From a virus, in the IMG/VR virus record IMGVR_UViG_3300037245_001174, positions 1 through 39,354 of that record: a stretch of DNA of 39,354 nt; one strand, given 5' to 3'. Positions within the stretch are counted from its first letter, which is position 1, and each line of letters opens with the position of its first letter. The notes under the pieces were generated by a model. The model was not told the origin of the DNA, made no database searches, and saw nothing but the letters and a program-made list of their open reading frames with translations. Of the stretch, positions 39,006 through 39,354 are shown piece after piece. The position numbers and the translations under genes were made by a program.

Positions 39006-39354
39006 ATGGACATAGGCATCCAAACAAAGAAGGGCTTCTACGGGCTGTCTTTCGGCAACGGCCGCCCGACACAGATCCCCGTCGAGATAGACTCGATCGA
39101 TACCGCCCAGGCGGACACGGGCGCTCCAGTCATAAATACTTGGGAATCGATGCTCGGCATAACGCCTTCCGATCAAACCCGCTACAGCGCCAGCCGCGCG
39201 ATGTCGACTTCGGCGTGGGCGTTCCGTTCTGTGTCTGAGATAATTACGGCGGTCCAGAGCGTTCCCCTCAGAGTCGAAACACAGGACAAGAAGGGGCAAT
39301 GGGTCTTTGTCGACGACGCTCCCGCGGTCGAGCTTTTCCAAAGCATCAACGAGG
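39006..39354 (+). CDS. Portal-MuF protein, 3'-truncated second copy
   Basis: The first 116 codons of the portal gene, cut by the window end. It differs from the first copy by a few residues in positions 20-60 (for example ITPSDQT against ITPGDQT), then becomes identical for the last 127 bases. RBS AGGAG is preserved. Confidence 0.9.
   Translation, partial: MDIGIQTKKGFYGLSFGNGRPTQIPVEIDSIDTAQADTGAPVINTWESMLGITPSDQTRYSASRAMSTSAWAFRSVSEIITAVQSVPLRVETQDKKGQWVFVDDAPAVELFQSINE

Larger units (their letters stand above)
36916..39354. repeat. Second copy of the 2.4-kb packaging region (haplotype B)
   Basis: Homologous to 1-2439 with a constant offset and no indels. The last 127 bases (39228-39354) are identical to 2313-2439; the first difference before them is at 39227 (t against c at 2312). 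This exact shared end is the mark of a contig closing on a k-mer shared with the other variant. Confidence 0.9.

Noticed and set aside
1-39354. tRNA genes, integrase and attachment sites
   Set aside because: I looked for tRNA-like cloverleaf ends and for tyrosine or serine recombinase motifs in all sizeable plus-strand proteins and saw none. A profile search (tRNAscan-SE, HMMER) would be decisive.

Overview
The window is essentially a complete genome of a tailed bacteriophage with siphovirus-type modules: terminase, fused portal/MuF, HK97-family protease and capsid, tail tube, frameshifting tail chaperones, an 816-residue tape measure, a lysis cassette, and recombination and replication modules. 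Every credible gene is on the + strand. No tRNA, CRISPR array, integrase or host chromosomal gene is visible. The phage relies on host sigma70-type promoters and apparently on the host helicase and polymerase, so the host is a bacterium, but nothing identifies it further. GC content looks mid-50s.

The first 2439 bases (terS, terL, start of portal) recur at 36916-39354, offset by exactly 36,915 bases with no indels but many mostly synonymous substitutions. The first 126 and last 127 bases match the other copy exactly. I read this as a ~36.9 kb circularly permuted genome from a mixed population. The contig ran once round the circle and re-entered it on a second strain haplotype.

Layout. (1) 1-6518: packaging and head (terS, terL, portal-MuF, protease, major capsid). 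(2) 6598-11096: a signal-peptide-bearing protein with 13-residue LNILDG-type repeats, head-tail connectors, tail terminator and tail tube. (3) 11138-20699: tail chaperones with a -1 frameshift, tape measure, distal tail and hub proteins, a glycine-rich tip protein, and two membrane- or export-targeted proteins. (4) 20714-22950: lysis region (coiled-coil membrane protein, clan-A-like glycoside hydrolase, M15-like zinc endopeptidase, two overlapping membrane genes). (5) 23075-27797: a near-consensus promoter drives about a dozen small, tightly coupled, often cysteine-rich genes of unknown function. (6) 27794-36774: a second promoter sits directly on the start codon of an HTH regulator (predicted leaderless mRNA). 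It is followed by a PD-(D/E)XK nuclease and a possible annealing protein, a lambda-O-like initiator containing four palindromic iterons (probable origin), a DnaC-like loader, RusA resolvase, two adenine methyltransferases, a minimal Pol X-type nucleotidyltransferase and a MazG-like protein. (7) 36771-36800: a near-perfect promoter restarts the late operon at terS.

The most interesting non-coding signals are a 100-base intergenic region (28881-28979) that folds into a three-way junction with a loop pairing to the sequence next to a ribosome binding site, a stem-loop with possible pseudoknot in the late leader (36827-36877), and the palindromic iteron array inside the initiator gene. These are structural readings made by eye and need covariation support.
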